A stretch of DNA of 64,000 bases from FW021-bin31 sp964478125 (GTDB lineage Bacteria > Bacteroidota > Bacteroidia > Chitinophagales > Chitinophagaceae). Position numbers and translations under genes: made by a program. Positions 1 through 8,787 of this stretch are shown piece after piece. Location of the stretch: assembly GCA_964478125.1 (NCBI GenBank), contig CAYZGR010000007.1, forward strand, positions 1 to 64,000. Direction: 5' to 3'. Within the stretch, counting starts at the first letter, position 1; each line of letters opens with the position of its first letter. The notes below the pieces were generated by a model that did no database searches, was not told where the DNA came from, and saw only the letters and a program-made list of their open reading frames with translations.

Positions 1-100
1 CGTGAGATTCGTGGCAAAGAACAGATTTTTTAGCCACGGATTACACTAATTATCATGAATCATTCGTGTGCATCCGTGAGATTCGTGGCAAAGAACAGAG
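1..100. repeat. Interspersed palindromic repeat with 25-bp direct flanks
   Basis: A 25-bp unit (cgtgagattcgtggcaaaga plus acaga) occurs at 1-25 and again at 75-99. Between them lies an imperfect inverted repeat: GCCACGGAT near 32-40 is answered by ATCCGTG and then GTGGC near 73-89. Elements built from 'GCCACGAAT...ATTCGTGGC' are common intergenic repeats in Bacteroidota and other phyla. The window edge cuts the array, so more copies may lie to the left. A half copy occurs at 37013-37047. No coding potential is seen. That it is non-coding and intergenic is an inference from this window only. Confidence 0.75.
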
Positions 101-164
101 CAAAGCATTATTCTAGAAAACTAATTTTAGGCCATTCCTTAGTATTTTATTAAAAACAAGTTAT

Positions 165-1403
165 ATGAAAAAAGCAAATTTTCTCCCGGCTATTGTCTTG
201 CTCCTTATAGCAGTATCCTGCAACAATAATTCAAAAAAGGCTAACGAAAAACAAAACTTTTCAAAGGGTACTTTCGGCTATGATCTGAATTTTTTAAAGG
301 ACCAAGATAGCGGTCTTGTGGTATTAAAAAACAAAAATGGAAATGCACAGATCATCGTTTCTGCGAAATATCAGGCTAAGGTATTTACTTCTACGGCCGA
401 AGGCAGGGATGGCCATAGTTTTGGATGGGTACATTATCCGGCATTTTCCGGTCCTGTTGACCAACATATGAACGCCTATGGAGGCGAGAACAGGTTTTGG
501 CTCGGGCCGGAAGGCGGCATATATTCTTTGTTCTTCAGACCGGGAACAGAAATGGTTTTTGAAAACTGGCATACCCCCCCGCCTTTTGACTCGCAACCCT
601 GGAAAATAGTTGCTAAAAAGGATTCCTCTTCGGTTACCCTGCATAAGGATATGGACTTGTTAAATTATCGTGGTACAGAATTGTCTATGGATGTTGACAG
701 AAAAATCTCCTTACTTAACCGGAGTAAAATAGAGCAACAATTGCAAATCACCGGTGTAGATTCCGTTGCTATGGTGGGGTATGAAACAGATCAATCCATT
801 ACCAACACAGGCAGCTTTTCGTGGAATGAGAAGACGGGTATGCCTTGTATCTGGATTCTCGATATGTTTACGCCTTCTCCTGATGTAGTGATAGCCATCC
901 CTTTTCATCCTTTAAAGGATACCTCAAAACGAATAGCCACTACAGATTACTTTGGGGAAATACCTTCTGACCGTCTTATTGTGAAGGACAGTATATTGTA
1001 TTTTAAAGCGGATGGGAAATCCAGGGGTAAGCTGGGGCTGCCTCCTTATCGGGCTAAGGGCATTGAGGGAAGTTATGATGCCGCCAACCATGCATTGACC
1101 ATTTTGACTACGGACATTCATCCTGATGCACGCTACCTGTACCAAAAATGGGATACCACGGGATCCGCTTTTGACGGGGATGCTTTAAATGCCTATAATG
1201 ACGGCCCCTTAAAAGATGGCTCTCAGATGGGGCCTTTTTATGAAATGGAGAGTGTTTCACCTGCGGCATTTCTTAAGCCCGACAGTTCTTTAGCGCATCG
1301 TCAAAGTGTTTATCATTTTGCCGGGAGTGAAGAAGCTTTAAATAAGATAGCCCGGAAAGTGCTGGGAGTTTCGCTTAATGAAATAAAGGATGCTTTCAAT
1401 TAA
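165..1403 (+). CDS. Exported lipoprotein with mutarotase-like character (DUF6786-like)
   Basis: 412 residues. The N-terminus is a lipoprotein signal (basic MKK, hydrophobic run, then Ala-Val-Ser-Cys with Cys19 as the lipidated residue), so the product is probably anchored in the outer membrane facing the periplasm or surface. The body is rich in beta-strand patterns and has the motif region GGENRFWLGPEGG around 107-119, reminiscent of galactose-mutarotase-like folds; I believe it belongs to the DUF6786 family, but the assignment is from memory. No catalytic residues can be named. It precedes the GH116 glycosidase by 111 bp on the same strand, which suggests a shared role in handling a sugar or glycoside. 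The first ATG is preceded by a short A-rich leader. Confidence 0.7.
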   Translation: MKKANFLPAIVLLLIAVSCNNNSKKANEKQNFSKGTFGYDLNFLKDQDSGLVVLKNKNGNAQIIVSAKYQAKVFTSTAEGRDGHSFGWVHYPAFSGPVDQHMNAYGGENRFWLGPEGGIYSLFFRPGTEMVFENWHTPPPFDSQPWKIVAKKDSSSVTLHKDMDLLNYRGTELSMDVDRKISLLNRSKIEQQLQITGVDSVAMVGYETDQSITNTGSFSWNEKTGMPCIWILDMFTPSPDVVIAIPFHPLKDTSKRIATTDYFGEIPSDRLIVKDSILYFKADGKSRGKLGLPPYRAKGIEGSYDAANHALTILTTDIHPDARYLYQKWDTTGSAFDGDALNAYNDGPLKDGSQMGPFYEMESVSPAAFLKPDSSLAHRQSVYHFAGSEEALNKIARKVLGVSLNEIKDAFN

Positions 1404-1514
1404 ACGAACCGTTCCAGTTTAGTCGGCGATTTTCATAAAGCGTATAATGAAAATACAGGCTTGTTTTTAACTTAAATACTGCCGACCTTTAAACCCATAA
1501 ATTAATCTAAAGGA

Positions 1515-4172
1515 ATGAGTAAGAAGGATAATCGCCGTTCGTTTCTAAAAAAAATGGCCATAAGCGGGATAGGCGTGTCTGCTCCGGGTGCTATGTTAAC
1601 GCCGGTCGTGAAAGCAGCCCCTTTTGTTAGATCGGATAAAAATAATTCCAGTAAAGGGGCACCTCAATTTAACGGAACCTATACGGATGAGTATCTGGAT
1701 CGTATTGCTTTCCCTATCGGCGGTATAGGGGCAGGAATGTTTTGTATAGAAGGTACGGGGGCGTTTTCTCATGTTTCCGTACATCACCATCCACAAATGT
1801 TTAATGCGCCGGATCAGTTTGCGGCCATTTCGGTAAAAGGAATTCAAAAAGGGGCAAAGGTTTTGGAGGGCTCCGTGCCTGATTGGAAAAAATTTGGCTT
1901 GCCCGGATCCGGCAATGGGATGGCCGGTACAAACTATGGACTTCCCCGTTTTCAGCAAGCGACATTTCTGGCTCGTTTCCCCTTTTGCATGATTGAACTT
2001 CGGGATAGTGATATTCCCTTTAAAGTGAAAATAACAGGATGGAGTCCTTTTGTGCCTACTAATGAAGATGATTCGAGCCTGCCGGTTGGCGCTTTGGAAT
2101 ATTATTTTGAAAATACGGATGGCCAATCCCATGAAGCGGTGTTTTCCTATAATACGCGCAATTTTATGCTGGAGAAAGGACAAAAAGGAGGAATAAACAG
2201 CATAAAGAACGGACTGGTGCTTTCTCAAAAAGGAACAGAAAAAGAGCCCTGGCGTGCAGGGGATTTTTCTGTTTTTACCAATGATGATCACACAGTGGGA
2301 GATTATTGCTGGTTCCGGGGCGGCTGGTGGGATCCGCTTACAATGGCATGGGAGGCGGTCAAAAAAGGTGAAGTGAAAGCAAATGACCCGATAGAAGGAG
2401 AAGCGCCGGGAGCGTCTCTTTATGTGCCTTTCAAGCTTGCGCCCGGAGAAAAAAAGACCATTCGGTTGATGATGGCCTGGTATGTTCCCAGGTCTAATCT
2501 GCGAATTGGTAAAGACGCTACTACCGAAGAATTGAAGGCAAAGGCTGCCTGTGATCCGGCCTCCGGATGTTGTACTTCGCCTCACGTTTTAGGGATACCT
2601 GTGGATGATCAATATGATGATCCCAAATATCAACCCTGGTATAGTAGTAAGTTTAAAGATATAGGAGCGGTCAGAGATTATTGGGAAAGTAATTACCATT
2701 CATTACGTCAGAAGTCTCAATTATTTAAGCAGGCTTTCTATAAAAGTTCTCTTCCGGAGGAAGTGCTGGAAGCCGTGGCTGCCAATCTCTCCATCCTGAA
2801 GTCTCCGACCGTATTGAGGCAGGCTGATGGCAGGATGTGGGCTTTTGAAGGCTGCAGCGATAACAACGGATGTTGTCACGGCTCCTGTACCCATGTATGG
2901 AATTATGCGCAGGCTATTCCTCATTTATTTCCTTCTTTGGAACGTAGTCTCAGAGAAACGGAATTTTGTGAAAACCAAAGCGGTAACGGACACCAAATGT
3001 TTCGTGCGGATTTACCTATTCGCCCGGTACACAATGATTTTGTGGCTGCTGCAGACGGGCAGCTTGGGGGAATTATGAAAGTGCATCGGGAATGGCGGAT
3101 TTCGGGAAATGACCAATGGATGGAGAAATTATTTCCAATGGTAAAAAGAAGTCTTGATTATTGTATCGCAACATGGGACCCCAGGCATCTGGGTGTTTTA
3201 CAGGAACCCCATCAGAATACGTATGATATTGATTTTTGGGGGCCGGATGGAATGTGCTCCAGCTTTTATCTGGGCGCTTTGTGCGCTTTTACCAAAATGG
3301 GAAAATTTTTAAACAAAGACATGGCTTTTTATTCAGAGCTATATCAAAAAGGGAAGAAATATGTAGAAAATGAATTGTTTAATGGTGAATACTTTTTTCA
3401 AAAAATAGAATATAAAGATCTGAATGCAGCCAATCCGGCTAAAGAAGCGGAAGGAAAGCATTATATAGGCAAATATTCTCCGGAAGCTTTAGAGTTATTG
3501 AAAAAAGAGGGACCCAAATATCAATATGGGAAGGGCTGTTTATCTGATGGCATTATAGGCGCCTGGATGGCCGCCATGTGTTATCTTGAGGATCCGGTAG
3601 ACACTGCAAAAATTATCAGTCATTTATTGTCGGTATATAAATATAACTTAAAGGAGAATTTGAGCGACCATGCCAATCCACAACGACCGGCTTATGCCTT
3701 GGGTAATGAAGGAGGGCTGCTCTTATGTACCTGGCCTAAAGGGGAAAAGCCGGACTTGCCTTTTGTGTATAGCGATGAGGTTTGGACAGGAATTGAATAT
3801 CAGGTCGCTTCCCATTTGATGCTTAAAGGAAAGGTAGAAGAAGGGTTGGAGATTGTGCGTGCATGTCGCAATCGTTATAAGGGAGATATAAGAAACCCGT
3901 TTAATGAATACGAGTGTGGAAACTGGTATGCGAGGGCGATGTCCAGTTACGGAATGTTACAGGGCTTTACCGGTGTACGATATGATGCAAAGGATAAAGT
4001 ATTATTCATGGATTCTCAGAGGGGTGATTTTACCAGTTTTTTATCAACAGAAACGGGTTTCGGGAATGTGGGCTTAAAGGATGGCAGGCCTTTTTTGAAC
4101 GTGTTATATGGTGAGATTGCCCCTAAGCACGTTGTTGTGTCGGGAAGAGAGGTGAATTTGATCAGAGGTTAA
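1515..4172 (+). CDS. GH116-family glycoside hydrolase with Tat signal
   Basis: 885 residues. The N-terminus (NRRSFLKKMAISG) is a twin-arginine signal, so the folded enzyme is exported. The N-terminal half (about 55-340) is the beta-sandwich region and the C-terminal half (about 390-850) the alpha/alpha barrel of the bile-acid beta-glucosidase/GBA2 family (GH116), which cleaves beta-glucosides or beta-xylosides with retention. Recognisable segments are FPIGGIGAGMF (66-76), MWAFEGCSDNNGC (441-453), SCTHVWNYAQ (457-466), ADGQLGG (513-519) and NTYDIDFWGP (568-577). By analogy with the characterised bacterial GH116 enzyme, Glu445 is the likely nucleophile and Asp571 the likely acid/base; this mapping is mine and not aligned. 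There are many cysteines around 447-458. It follows the mutarotase-like lipoprotein. Substrate unknown. Confidence 0.85.
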   Translation: MSKKDNRRSFLKKMAISGIGVSAPGAMLTPVVKAAPFVRSDKNNSSKGAPQFNGTYTDEYLDRIAFPIGGIGAGMFCIEGTGAFSHVSVHHHPQMFNAPDQFAAISVKGIQKGAKVLEGSVPDWKKFGLPGSGNGMAGTNYGLPRFQQATFLARFPFCMIELRDSDIPFKVKITGWSPFVPTNEDDSSLPVGALEYYFENTDGQSHEAVFSYNTRNFMLEKGQKGGINSIKNGLVLSQKGTEKEPWRAGDFSVFTNDDHTVGDYCWFRGGWWDPLTMAWEAVKKGEVKANDPIEGEAPGASLYVPFKLAPGEKKTIRLMMAWYVPRSNLRIGKDATTEELKAKAACDPASGCCTSPHVLGIPVDDQYDDPKYQPWYSSKFKDIGAVRDYWESNYHSLRQKSQLFKQAFYKSSLPEEVLEAVAANLSILKSPTVLRQADGRMWAFEGCSDNNGCCHGSCTHVWNYAQAIPHLFPSLERSLRETEFCENQSGNGHQMFRADLPIRPVHNDFVAAADGQLGGIMKVHREWRISGNDQWMEKLFPMVKRSLDYCIATWDPRHLGVLQEPHQNTYDIDFWGPDGMCSSFYLGALCAFTKMGKFLNKDMAFYSELYQKGKKYVENELFNGEYFFQKIEYKDLNAANPAKEAEGKHYIGKYSPEALELLKKEGPKYQYGKGCLSDGIIGAWMAAMCYLEDPVDTAKIISHLLSVYKYNLKENLSDHANPQRPAYALGNEGGLLLCTWPKGEKPDLPFVYSDEVWTGIEYQVASHLMLKGKVEEGLEIVRACRNRYKGDIRNPFNEYECGNWYARAMSSYGMLQGFTGVRYDAKDKVLFMDSQRGDFTSFLSTETGFGNVGLKDGRPFLNVLYGEIAPKHVVVSGREVNLIRG

Positions 4173-4357
4173 ACCGTATGCGCTAATGTGTAGTGATCTG
4201 ATACGGTATTCAGGTCTCAGCTTTTGTGAATGGCTTATTTTGAAAACAAGGACATGGCGTGATATTGATACCCAAGTCTGTTCTCTTCCCGGGAAAAGAT
4301 GTTTTGGTATTTCTTCATATCTTAGCGGATCTTTCTGGTTTTAAAGGAAAGGGAGTC

Positions 4358-4810
4358 ATGAAAGTTATTATCCGGCTTAGATTTTTCGGTTTAAGTATTG
4401 CATTGTTGTACCTCGGCAGCATTGCAGTCACGGATGCGTCGGCCCAGGGGAAAAACATACAAGAAATTTCAAACTACAACAAGAGAGGAACAGCCAGCTT
4501 TTACGGAACTCGCTTTAACGGACAGCGCACCTCCAGTGGAGAGGCTTTTGACAGCCATAATATGACAGCCGCCAGCAACAGCGTGCCTCTGAATACCTAT
4601 GTGAAAGTTACAAATCTCAGGAATGGAAGGTGGGTGATCGTACGTGTGAATGATCGGATGGCCCGACATAATAAGCGGTTAATTGATCTTTCCAGGACTG
4701 CCGCTAAAAAATTACGAATGATCAAAAGCGGTCTCGCACAAGTATCCGTAGAAGCGCTTTCCGAAGAATTTCTCTCCTTTTTCTCTGTTTATGCCATACC
4801 TCATTTGTAA
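4358..4810 (+). CDS. RlpA-like double-psi beta-barrel protein, copy 1
   Basis: 150 residues when started at the ATG at 4358, which is preceded by an AAAGGAAAGGGAG stretch and opens a clean signal peptide (residues 1-30, ending ASAQ); a longer reading frame back to 4259 has no signal and is unlikely. The mature part is a single RlpA-like domain: GTASFYG (44-50), the GEAFD motif (61-65), TAAS (70-73), VNDRM (97-101) and LIDLS (108-112). RlpA proteins bind, and in Pseudomonas cleave, denuded glycan strands at the septum. The catalytic Glu and Asp are kept (Glu62, Asp65), but the position normally held by the catalytic His in 'TAAH' is Ser73, so lytic activity is doubtful. There is no SPOR domain. 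It is a tandem paralogue of the next gene. Confidence 0.8.
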   Translation: MKVIIRLRFFGLSIALLYLGSIAVTDASAQGKNIQEISNYNKRGTASFYGTRFNGQRTSSGEAFDSHNMTAASNSVPLNTYVKVTNLRNGRWVIVRVNDRMARHNKRLIDLSRTAAKKLRMIKSGLAQVSVEALSEEFLSFFSVYAIPHL

Positions 4811-4947
4811 TTGTCACAGAAGTGTAAAACCCCAAATTGTAACTAATTGATTATCAATGGGGCATCTATTTATTTGGTGAAGTATTATTCTCCGGACAAT
4901 TAATTAGCACGACCTTTGCACGCCAAAATGCAAAATGCCTCTTGATT

Positions 4948-5427
4948 ATGAAAATAGCCAATAGACATAAGGTGCTGATTGTTGCTCTGGTTCTTCTGAT
5001 TTGTGGAATGAATCCATTATCTGCTCAGAGGAAGGTTGTTCTCACTCCGGACCATTACAAAAAAACGGGGATTGCCAGCTTTTATGGATCGGGTTTTGAG
5101 GGACAGTTGACCTCTACGGGAGAGCGTTTCGACAGCAGGGAACTGACGGCTGCCAGCAACACGCTTCCCTTGAATACCTATGTGAAGGTCACCAATCTGA
5201 GAAATGGGAAATGGGTATTGGTTCGGATCAATGATCGCATGGCTATCCATAATAAGCGTTTGATAGACCTGAGCAAAGGGGCTGCTAAAAAGCTCAGCAT
5301 GATCGGATCCGGTGTGGCCAGGGTACTGGTACAAACGTTGCCACAGGAGTTTTATATTTTCTTCTCCGTATCCCCCGACGAATTGCTGACCTCTTCCGGA
5401 ATGGCGGAAGAGGGCCCGGATGTGTAA
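4948..5427 (+). CDS. RlpA-like double-psi beta-barrel protein, copy 2
   Basis: 159 residues from the ATG at 4948; a TTG six bases upstream would add two residues. A signal peptide covers about 1-27 (ending LSAQ). The domain matches the preceding gene closely across the core (GIASFYG, GERFD at 58-62, TAASN at 67-71, LPLNTYVKVTNLRNG, INDRM, HNKRLIDLS), so the two arose by tandem duplication. As in copy 1, the usual catalytic His is replaced by Ser (Ser70) while Glu59 and Asp62 remain. The role is probably in peptidoglycan binding at the envelope. The 137-bp gap to copy 1 makes a separate promoter possible, but I see no exact -7 box there. Confidence 0.8.
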   Translation: MKIANRHKVLIVALVLLICGMNPLSAQRKVVLTPDHYKKTGIASFYGSGFEGQLTSTGERFDSRELTAASNTLPLNTYVKVTNLRNGKWVLVRINDRMAIHNKRLIDLSKGAAKKLSMIGSGVARVLVQTLPQEFYIFFSVSPDELLTSSGMAEEGPDV

Positions 5428-5516
5428 ATGCTCGGAACCTTTATGCGGGACGGGCCTTTAACTTTTCCTGAGAGAAAAAGGGACGATCTGATGCAGGCTT
5501 TAAGTTTTTCCCGGTT

Positions 5517-6299
5517 TTATCGCAGTCTTTTTATCAGTTCTTGACATTTTTTTTGAAGATCCCTGTCATCCTGAAGAAGGGGACGTAAGTGAACGGCCTC
5601 CTGAAGTACGGATATTGCTTTCAGGTCTTCTCCATGCGTATGATAGGCCAGTCCGAGATGATAATAGTTCCGGATAAAAGAAGGCGCCAGTTTCTTACAT
5701 TTTAAAAAATCCGTAATAGCCATGGAAACATTGGCTTCAGGCATACCCCCAAAAAATAATTTCACAGCTGCACGTTCTGCAAAATTCATCTTATTAAAGG
5801 CCATATTCCACCTGCCCATTAAGTACCATGCCGGTGCATAGGCAGAATCCAGGAGAAAGGTCCGGTCCAGATAGTCTTTTACCTCTTTCAGCCCTTTTAT
5901 CTTTTCTTTAACTCCCTGCCGGAGGGCAATTGTATAGAGCGATAAGGCCATAGCATAAGTAGCCGGTGCGTAATTGGGATCTTTTTCCACGGCATTCTCC
6001 GCTAATGTTCGGGCTTGATTATAAAGGGCATTGGCGTTTTTGGAATCGGTTTGTCTTTTACCCTTTCTGAGGATTAATATGCTGGATCGGGCCAATGCTG
6101 TTTTTTGAGAGGGATCTTTTTGCAAAATTTGATCATATATTCCGAGGGCCGCTGCTTCCTGTTCGTGATGGGCTAAAGAATCTGCTTTTTGAAGGTTTTC
6201 CGTTATGCTTTGGGCTTTTAACCCGTTTAGCGTCAGCAGGAGTGCCAATGCTAAAAAGGTCACCTGTTTTCCGGTCAAAAGAAAAGGTTTTCTTCCCAT
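5517..6299 (-). CDS. Periplasmic tetratricopeptide-repeat protein
   Basis: 260 residues with a signal peptide (hydrophobic 13-26, ending LKAQ near residue 30). The mature part is helical with TPR-type spacing: ADSLAHHEQEAAALGIYDQI near 38-57, AENAVEKDPNYAPATYAMAL near 94-113, and RNYYHLGLAYHTHGEDLKAI near 215-234. TPR proteins are protein-interaction scaffolds; the partner is unknown. The gene lies one base downstream of folB on the same strand, so it is probably co-transcribed with it, although no functional link is evident. Confidence 0.75.
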   Translation of the reverse strand: MGRKPFLLTGKQVTFLALALLLTLNGLKAQSITENLQKADSLAHHEQEAAALGIYDQILQKDPSQKTALARSSILILRKGKRQTDSKNANALYNQARTLAENAVEKDPNYAPATYAMALSLYTIALRQGVKEKIKGLKEVKDYLDRTFLLDSAYAPAWYLMGRWNMAFNKMNFAERAAVKLFFGGMPEANVSMAITDFLKCKKLAPSFIRNYYHLGLAYHTHGEDLKAISVLQEAVHLRPLLQDDRDLQKKCQELIKRLR

Positions 6300-6300
6300 A

Positions 6301-6654
6301 TTAAAAATTTTTTAGGAGCGTGATCCTGGACGCACCGGCCTCCCCCGGAAGGGGCGGATGTATTTTGCGGATGGTCATTTCTATTCCGGATACCTTCGGG
6401 AATTCCCGTTTGATCCCCGTTGCACAATTTTGCACTACAGTCTCAAGTAGCTTTTGTGTTTTATTCATTTCTGACGCAATCAGGTGGTATACTTTTACAT
6501 AGTCTATCGTTTGAGAAAGCTCGGTGATGGGTTGATCCTCTTCCTCCAAAAATAGGGTTACATCTACAAGAAAGTCATTCCCTGAGATCCGCTCTTCTTC
6601 ATAAACACCAATTGCAGCATGAAAGCGGAGTTGTTCTAAACCGATTGTGAGCAT
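6301..6654 (-). CDS. folB: Dihydroneopterin aldolase
   Basis: 117 residues starting MLTIGLEQLRFHAAIGVYEEER. The frame extends 19 codons further upstream, but the domain begins at this ATG. FolB converts 7,8-dihydroneopterin to 6-hydroxymethyl-dihydropterin and glycolaldehyde in folate synthesis. Visible family features are the HAAIGVYEEER segment with the conserved Glu, the Asp-Tyr motif (TIDYVKVY) used in substrate binding, and the C-terminal KIHPPLPGEAG segment with the active-site Lys. Length is normal for the family. It is followed after one base by a TPR gene. No other folate gene is present here. Confidence 0.9.
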   Translation of the reverse strand: MLTIGLEQLRFHAAIGVYEEERISGNDFLVDVTLFLEEEDQPITELSQTIDYVKVYHLIASEMNKTQKLLETVVQNCATGIKREFPKVSGIEMTIRKIHPPLPGEAGASRITLLKNF

Positions 6655-6819
6655 TGGAATAATCGTTCTATAAATTATGAAGGAAAGCTTTCTTACTTCA
6701 TAAAAAATCATAAAATTAATAAAGAACCCTCAGCAGTCAAAGCCCCAAAGGTGGAGATTTGAGTAAAGTTTGTAATTTATTGCTTGAGATGGAGACTATA
6801 AAAGGGGTAGAGTGCCGCT

Positions 6820-7767
6820 TTAATCGGTTTCTATTTCTCCCAGATATCGTTCTGCATCCAGGGCTGCCATACATCCGGTGCCTGCGGCGGTAACAGCCTG
6901 CCGGTAAATTTTATCCTGAACATCCCCTGCAGCAAAAACGCCTTCGATATTGGTCTTTGAACTTCCTTTAATGGTTTGTATATATCCCTGTTCATCCATA
7001 TCAAGCTGCCCTTTAAACAATTCAGAATTGGGCGTGTGTCCAATGGCAACAAAAAATGCACCTATGGGGATCGTATTTTCCTCTTTTGTCTGGTTGTTGA
7101 TCATCTTCACGCCTTCTACTTTCTCTTTACCAAGAATTTCTACCGTTTCCGTATTCCAGTACACGGTGATGTTTGAAGTTTTAAATACCCGCTGCTGCAT
7201 TACTTGGGAGGCTCTCATTTCATCGCGGCGCACCAACATATGAACGGAGGAACAGATCTTAGAGAGGTACAAAGCTTCCTCGCAGGCGGTATCTCCGCCA
7301 CCCACGATAGCTACTTCCTGGTTACGGAAGAAAAAGCCGTCGCAAACGGCACAGGCGGAGACCCCGTGTCCGTTCAGGCGTTGTTCACTCTCCAGCCCGA
7401 GCCATCTGGCCGAAGCGCCCGTTGCAATGATAAGCGCATCCGTTTCTATCCTTTTTTCTTCATCAATCGTAATGCGAAAGGGACGTCTGGAAAGATCAGC
7501 GGCAGATGCCACGCCAAAGCGAACATCTGTTCCCATGCGGCCGGCCTGTTTTTCCAGATCCACCATCATTTCAGGGCCTTGTACTCCTTCGGGGTATCCG
7601 GGATAATTTTCCACTTCTGTTGTGATGGTAAGCTGACCGCCCGGCTGGATACCCTGATATAAAACGGGACTCAGGTTGGCGCGTGCAGCATAAATGGCAG
7701 CCGTATATCCGGCAGGCCCGGAACCGATAATGAGAACTTTTACTTTTTCTATTTTTTGATCTTCCAT
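6820..7767 (-). CDS. trxB: Thioredoxin-disulfide reductase
   Basis: 315 residues. It is a low-molecular-weight FAD/NADPH enzyme that reduces oxidised thioredoxin in the cytoplasm. Visible features: the FAD-binding GSGPAG at 15-20, the redox-active CAVC pair (Cys139, Cys142) followed by DG, the NADPH-binding VGGGDTACEEA at about 155-165, and the C-terminal FAD-contacting GVFAAGDVQD. All catalytic residues are present and length is normal. It lies 21 bp downstream of the DUF4249 gene on the same strand; the pairing looks incidental. Confidence 0.95.
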   Translation of the reverse strand: MEDQKIEKVKVLIIGSGPAGYTAAIYAARANLSPVLYQGIQPGGQLTITTEVENYPGYPEGVQGPEMMVDLEKQAGRMGTDVRFGVASAADLSRRPFRITIDEEKRIETDALIIATGASARWLGLESEQRLNGHGVSACAVCDGFFFRNQEVAIVGGGDTACEEALYLSKICSSVHMLVRRDEMRASQVMQQRVFKTSNITVYWNTETVEILGKEKVEGVKMINNQTKEENTIPIGAFFVAIGHTPNSELFKGQLDMDEQGYIQTIKGSSKTNIEGVFAAGDVQDKIYRQAVTAAGTGCMAALDAERYLGEIETD

Positions 7768-7788
7768 TTCTTAGCCTGTTTATAATTT

Positions 7789-8679
7789 TTATCTTGGAAT
7801 GATTAATTTTTTATATTGTGCTTCATAACCTCCCCAGTATCCTAAGGCTCCGGGGATATTGCCTTCTACCGATGTAGGGGTGGCAAAGGGGTTGCTGTTG
7901 TTGCTCCAGGCATATTCCCAGGTACTCCAGAACCGATAGGTAGCTTCATCAATGTTACAGAATTTTAAAATGACGGTGTCGCCAAGTTGGAAATAACCGT
8001 ATTCGTCCGGATCAATTCCGGTATTCTTGTCTACTCCCGGGCTGATCTGGAAATCAAATATTTTTCCATTAGTTATTTCATCGTCTGCAACGGAAGCCAG
8101 CCCGGGATAGAAAGGGCCTTCGTTTTTTCGGGTAAAATATCGTGCATAATTTCCCAGATGAGGCGGATCATAAATGCGAGCCATTAAAAACACTTTACTG
8201 CTGTCCGGTTTTCCTCCTTTCGTCGCGTGGACCCACCAGATGGAATCCAGATAGAATCCATCGGAGGGAATGGTAGTGGTAGATTCGTAGTTGTGATCCT
8301 CAGCCTGGATTTTTAACCGGTAGGTATGTCCGCATTGTCCCTTAAAAGCCTCCTTATTCTCCGGCTCGTAATAGTAATAATGATTTCCCATCAGGGTATC
8401 TACTTGTTTTTCTACTAAGGAGATCCTTCGGTTAGTCACGGAGTCTGTCACGCTGATTTTGGCATTGTGGACAAAAAGTTTTTTTAAGATATCCGCATTT
8501 ATGGCCGAAAAGTAATTGAGGCTATGGGAAAGAACTACCCTGGGAGCCTTCCCGTTTTCGATGGTTGCTTCTATTACCAGGCTCTGGCTGGCATCATGAA
8601 GCCGGATATGTGTATCTTTTTCGCAGGAGAGGCCGGTAAGGCTCAACAATATTCCTACAATAAAGATACGTTGTAACAT
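7789..8679 (-). CDS. DUF4249-family lipoprotein
   Basis: 296 residues from the ATG at 8679, which opens a lipoprotein signal (MLQRIFIVGILLSLTGLSC, Cys19). The longer frame to 8736 runs into the rpoD terminator and is unlikely. The body shows the pattern of DUF4249 proteins: an N-terminal beta domain (LVIEATIENGKAPRVVLSHS), a middle section with IPSDGFYLDSIWW, and a C-terminal part with CNIDEATYRFW. Many Bacteroidota encode these beside TonB-dependent receptors; no receptor is adjacent here. Function is unknown. An exact -7 box (TAACTTTG) lies 23 bp upstream. Confidence 0.8.
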   Translation of the reverse strand: MLQRIFIVGILLSLTGLSCEKDTHIRLHDASQSLVIEATIENGKAPRVVLSHSLNYFSAINADILKKLFVHNAKISVTDSVTNRRISLVEKQVDTLMGNHYYYYEPENKEAFKGQCGHTYRLKIQAEDHNYESTTTIPSDGFYLDSIWWVHATKGGKPDSSKVFLMARIYDPPHLGNYARYFTRKNEGPFYPGLASVADDEITNGKIFDFQISPGVDKNTGIDPDEYGYFQLGDTVILKFCNIDEATYRFWSTWEYAWSNNSNPFATPTSVEGNIPGALGYWGGYEAQYKKLIIPR

Positions 8680-8702
8680 CGTTTTATGTTTTTGAATTCC
8701 TG

Positions 8703-8710
8703 CAAAGTTA
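8703..8710 (-). promoter_or_regulatory. -7 box of the DUF4249 gene
   Basis: TAACTTTG on the reverse strand is an exact match to the Bacteroidota -7 consensus TAnnTTTG. It lies 23 bp before the chosen ATG, consistent with a short leader. A clear TTTG -33 element is not seen; the corresponding region is the T-run of the rpoD terminator, so promoter and terminator overlap. Confidence 0.6.
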
Positions 8711-8723
8711 GGGCTTCTTAAAA

Positions 8724-8750
8724 AAACACCGGCCACAGAGACCGGTGTTT
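8724..8750 (-). terminator. Rho-independent terminator of rpoD
   Basis: A 9-bp perfect stem (AAACACCGG / CCGGTGTTT) with a 9-nt loop lies 38 bp after the rpoD stop. On the reverse strand it is followed by further T residues, giving TTTTTT. Its position directly upstream of the next gene separates rpoD from the DUF4249-trxB unit. Confidence 0.8.
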
Positions 8751-8787
8751 AAAATTATAGAAACCATAAAAATAAAAGCAATTGTAC

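Noticed and set aside
1596..2585. 329-codon reverse frame inside the GH116 gene
   Set aside because: It is antisense to a clear enzyme gene and has no recognisable domain or start.
4173..4207. Terminator after the GH116 gene
   Set aside because: ACCGTAT and ATACGGT form a 7-bp inverted repeat, but the loop is 21 nt and no T-run follows.
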